Source of the DNA: Muribaculaceae bacterium
GTDB taxonomy: Bacteria > Bacteroidota > Bacteroidia > Bacteroidales > Muribaculaceae
Reading direction: 5' to 3'
Assembly (NCBI GenBank): GCA_021443235.1
Contig: JABUUJ010000005.1
Coordinates: forward strand, 3,388-9,044
Length of the DNA stretch: 5,657 bases
Shown here one piece after another: positions 4,978 to 5,657 of the stretch. Position 1 is the stretch's first letter. Each line of letters starts with the position of its first letter. The notes below the pieces were generated by a model. That model worked only from the letters and a program-made list of their open reading frames with translations. It searched no databases and was not told where the DNA came from. A program made the position numbers and the translations under genes.

Positions 4978-5657
4978 TTACTCTGTCATCTCGCCGCATA
5001 GGGGGTGCACGAGGTAGGCCTTTACGGTCTCGCTTGAGAGGCCCAGCCCGAAGAGATACATCAGTTTGGTGATTGCGGCCTCGGTTGTGATGTCGCCGCC
5101 GCTGATGGCACCTGCCGCCGAGAGGCTTTTACCAGTCTCATACAGGCCGTTATGCACACCGCCGTTGACACACTGCGACACGTTAAGTATCACCACCCCA
5201 CGGCTCGTCGCCTCTTTCACGGCCTCGGTAAACCATGGCTCGTTGGGGCTGTTGCCGGCACCGTAGGTCTTCAGTACCACGCCCTTTATGCCTGGCGCGT
5301 TGAGCATATAGCGGAAAGTCTGCTCCAATATGCCCGGGTGCAACTCCACTGTGACCACATTGGGATCCATATCGTAATGCACCATGAGCGGTCGCTTTGA
5401 CGGAGTGCGGTAGAGTGCCTCCTCGTGAAAAGCGATGCCCAACCCAATCTTGGCCAAAGCGGGGTAGTTGTTGCTCTTAAATGCGTTGAAGTTGTCGGCG
5501 CTCATCTTGGTCGAGCGGTTGCCGCGCCACAGATAGTTCTCAAAGAGGATGGCAACCTCCTGAACCATTGGCGCCCCCATGGCATCGACCGCCGCCGCCA
5601 CCTGCAACGCTGTGATGAGGTTCTCCTCGCCGTCGGTGCGCACCTCGCCTATAGGCA
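4978..5657 (-). CDS. ansA: L-asparaginase, type I (cytoplasmic), C-terminal part
   Basis: Hydrolyses L-asparagine to aspartate and ammonia. The frame is open to the right edge and reads PIGEVRTDGEENLITALQ there, matching the internal SQIPLAELRSDG region of E. coli AnsA. The N-terminal third, with the two catalytic threonines and the HGTDT motif, is therefore outside the window, and the GTG at 5643 is an internal Val. About 226 codons remain of an enzyme of roughly 340-350 residues. Visible family motifs are LWRGNRSTK, whose Lys (residue 46 counting from the 5643 codon) corresponds to the active-site Lys, then HPGI, VVLKTYGAGNSP, VSQCVNGGVHNGLYETG and ISGGDITTEAAITKL. Absence of a second-lobe secretion feature and closeness to AnsA favour the cytoplasmic type I rather than periplasmic AnsB. 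The Thr and Cys of the E. coli allosteric site appear retained, while the Arg of LRSYG is Lys here (alignment from memory). It ends with TAA, convergent with ychF. Confidence 0.94.
   Translation of the reverse strand, partial: PIGEVRTDGEENLITALQVAAAVDAMGAPMVQEVAILFENYLWRGNRSTKMSADNFNAFKSNNYPALAKIGLGIAFHEEALYRTPSKRPLMVHYDMDPNVVTVELHPGILEQTFRYMLNAPGIKGVVLKTYGAGNSPNEPWFTEAVKEATSRGVVILNVSQCVNGGVHNGLYETGKSLSAAGAISGGDITTEAAITKLMYLFGLGLSSETVKAYLVHPLCGEMTE

Overview
The window looks like a chromosomal segment of a Bacteroidales bacterium, perhaps of the Muribaculaceae/Prevotella type. Both visible promoters fit the Bacteroidetes consensus (TTTG, about 19-21 nt, then TAnnTTTG), including a TATCTTTG box before ychF. 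Neither complete gene has a Shine-Dalgarno sequence; both have an A/T-rich leader. GC-rich coding regions alternate with very AT-rich intergenic DNA, and the large secreted protein belongs to a family common in gut Bacteroidales. The taxonomic call is an inference from style, not from a marker-gene search.

Layout, left to right. (1) 1-417 (+) is the C-terminal part of a GT4-type glycosyltransferase, cut by the window edge. (2) 420-449 is a strong hairpin with A and T tracts on its two sides, able to terminate transcription from both directions. (3) 450-618 has no gene but holds two different tandem arrays: a 10-bp array (461-520) and a 6-bp array (540-623). The 6-bp array carries the stop codon of the next gene and is flanked by a 7-bp inverted repeat. 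(4) 619-3519 (-) is a 966-residue secreted, Gly/Ser/Thr-rich, probable beta-helix protein of the Cthe_2159-like carbohydrate-binding family, with a beta-rich insertion and a GGGFP-repeat linker. (5) 3520-3783 is a divergent intergenic region with one promoter for each flanking gene, a palindrome inside the left-facing promoter, a 10-bp direct repeat and an AT-rich inverted repeat. (6) 3784-4884 (+) is complete ychF, an OLA1-type P-loop ATPase. (7) 4920-4954 is a perfect 13-bp hairpin between convergent genes. (8) 4978-5657 (-) is the C-terminal two thirds of a type I (cytoplasmic) L-asparaginase, cut by the right edge.

The genes do not form an operon: the order is convergent, divergent, convergent, so each is its own transcription unit. 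Nothing suggests a shared pathway. There is no transposase, integrase, tRNA, CRISPR array or defence gene. I see no clear new multi-gene system. The most unusual DNA is the repeat-rich stretch at 450-623, which would form a roughly 200-nt repetitive 3' untranslated region on the transcript of the secreted protein. In that region each of 14 consecutive hexamers carries a TGA in the gene's own frame. A second point of interest is the G4 motif of YchF, which reads NVDD where the family usually has NxxE.
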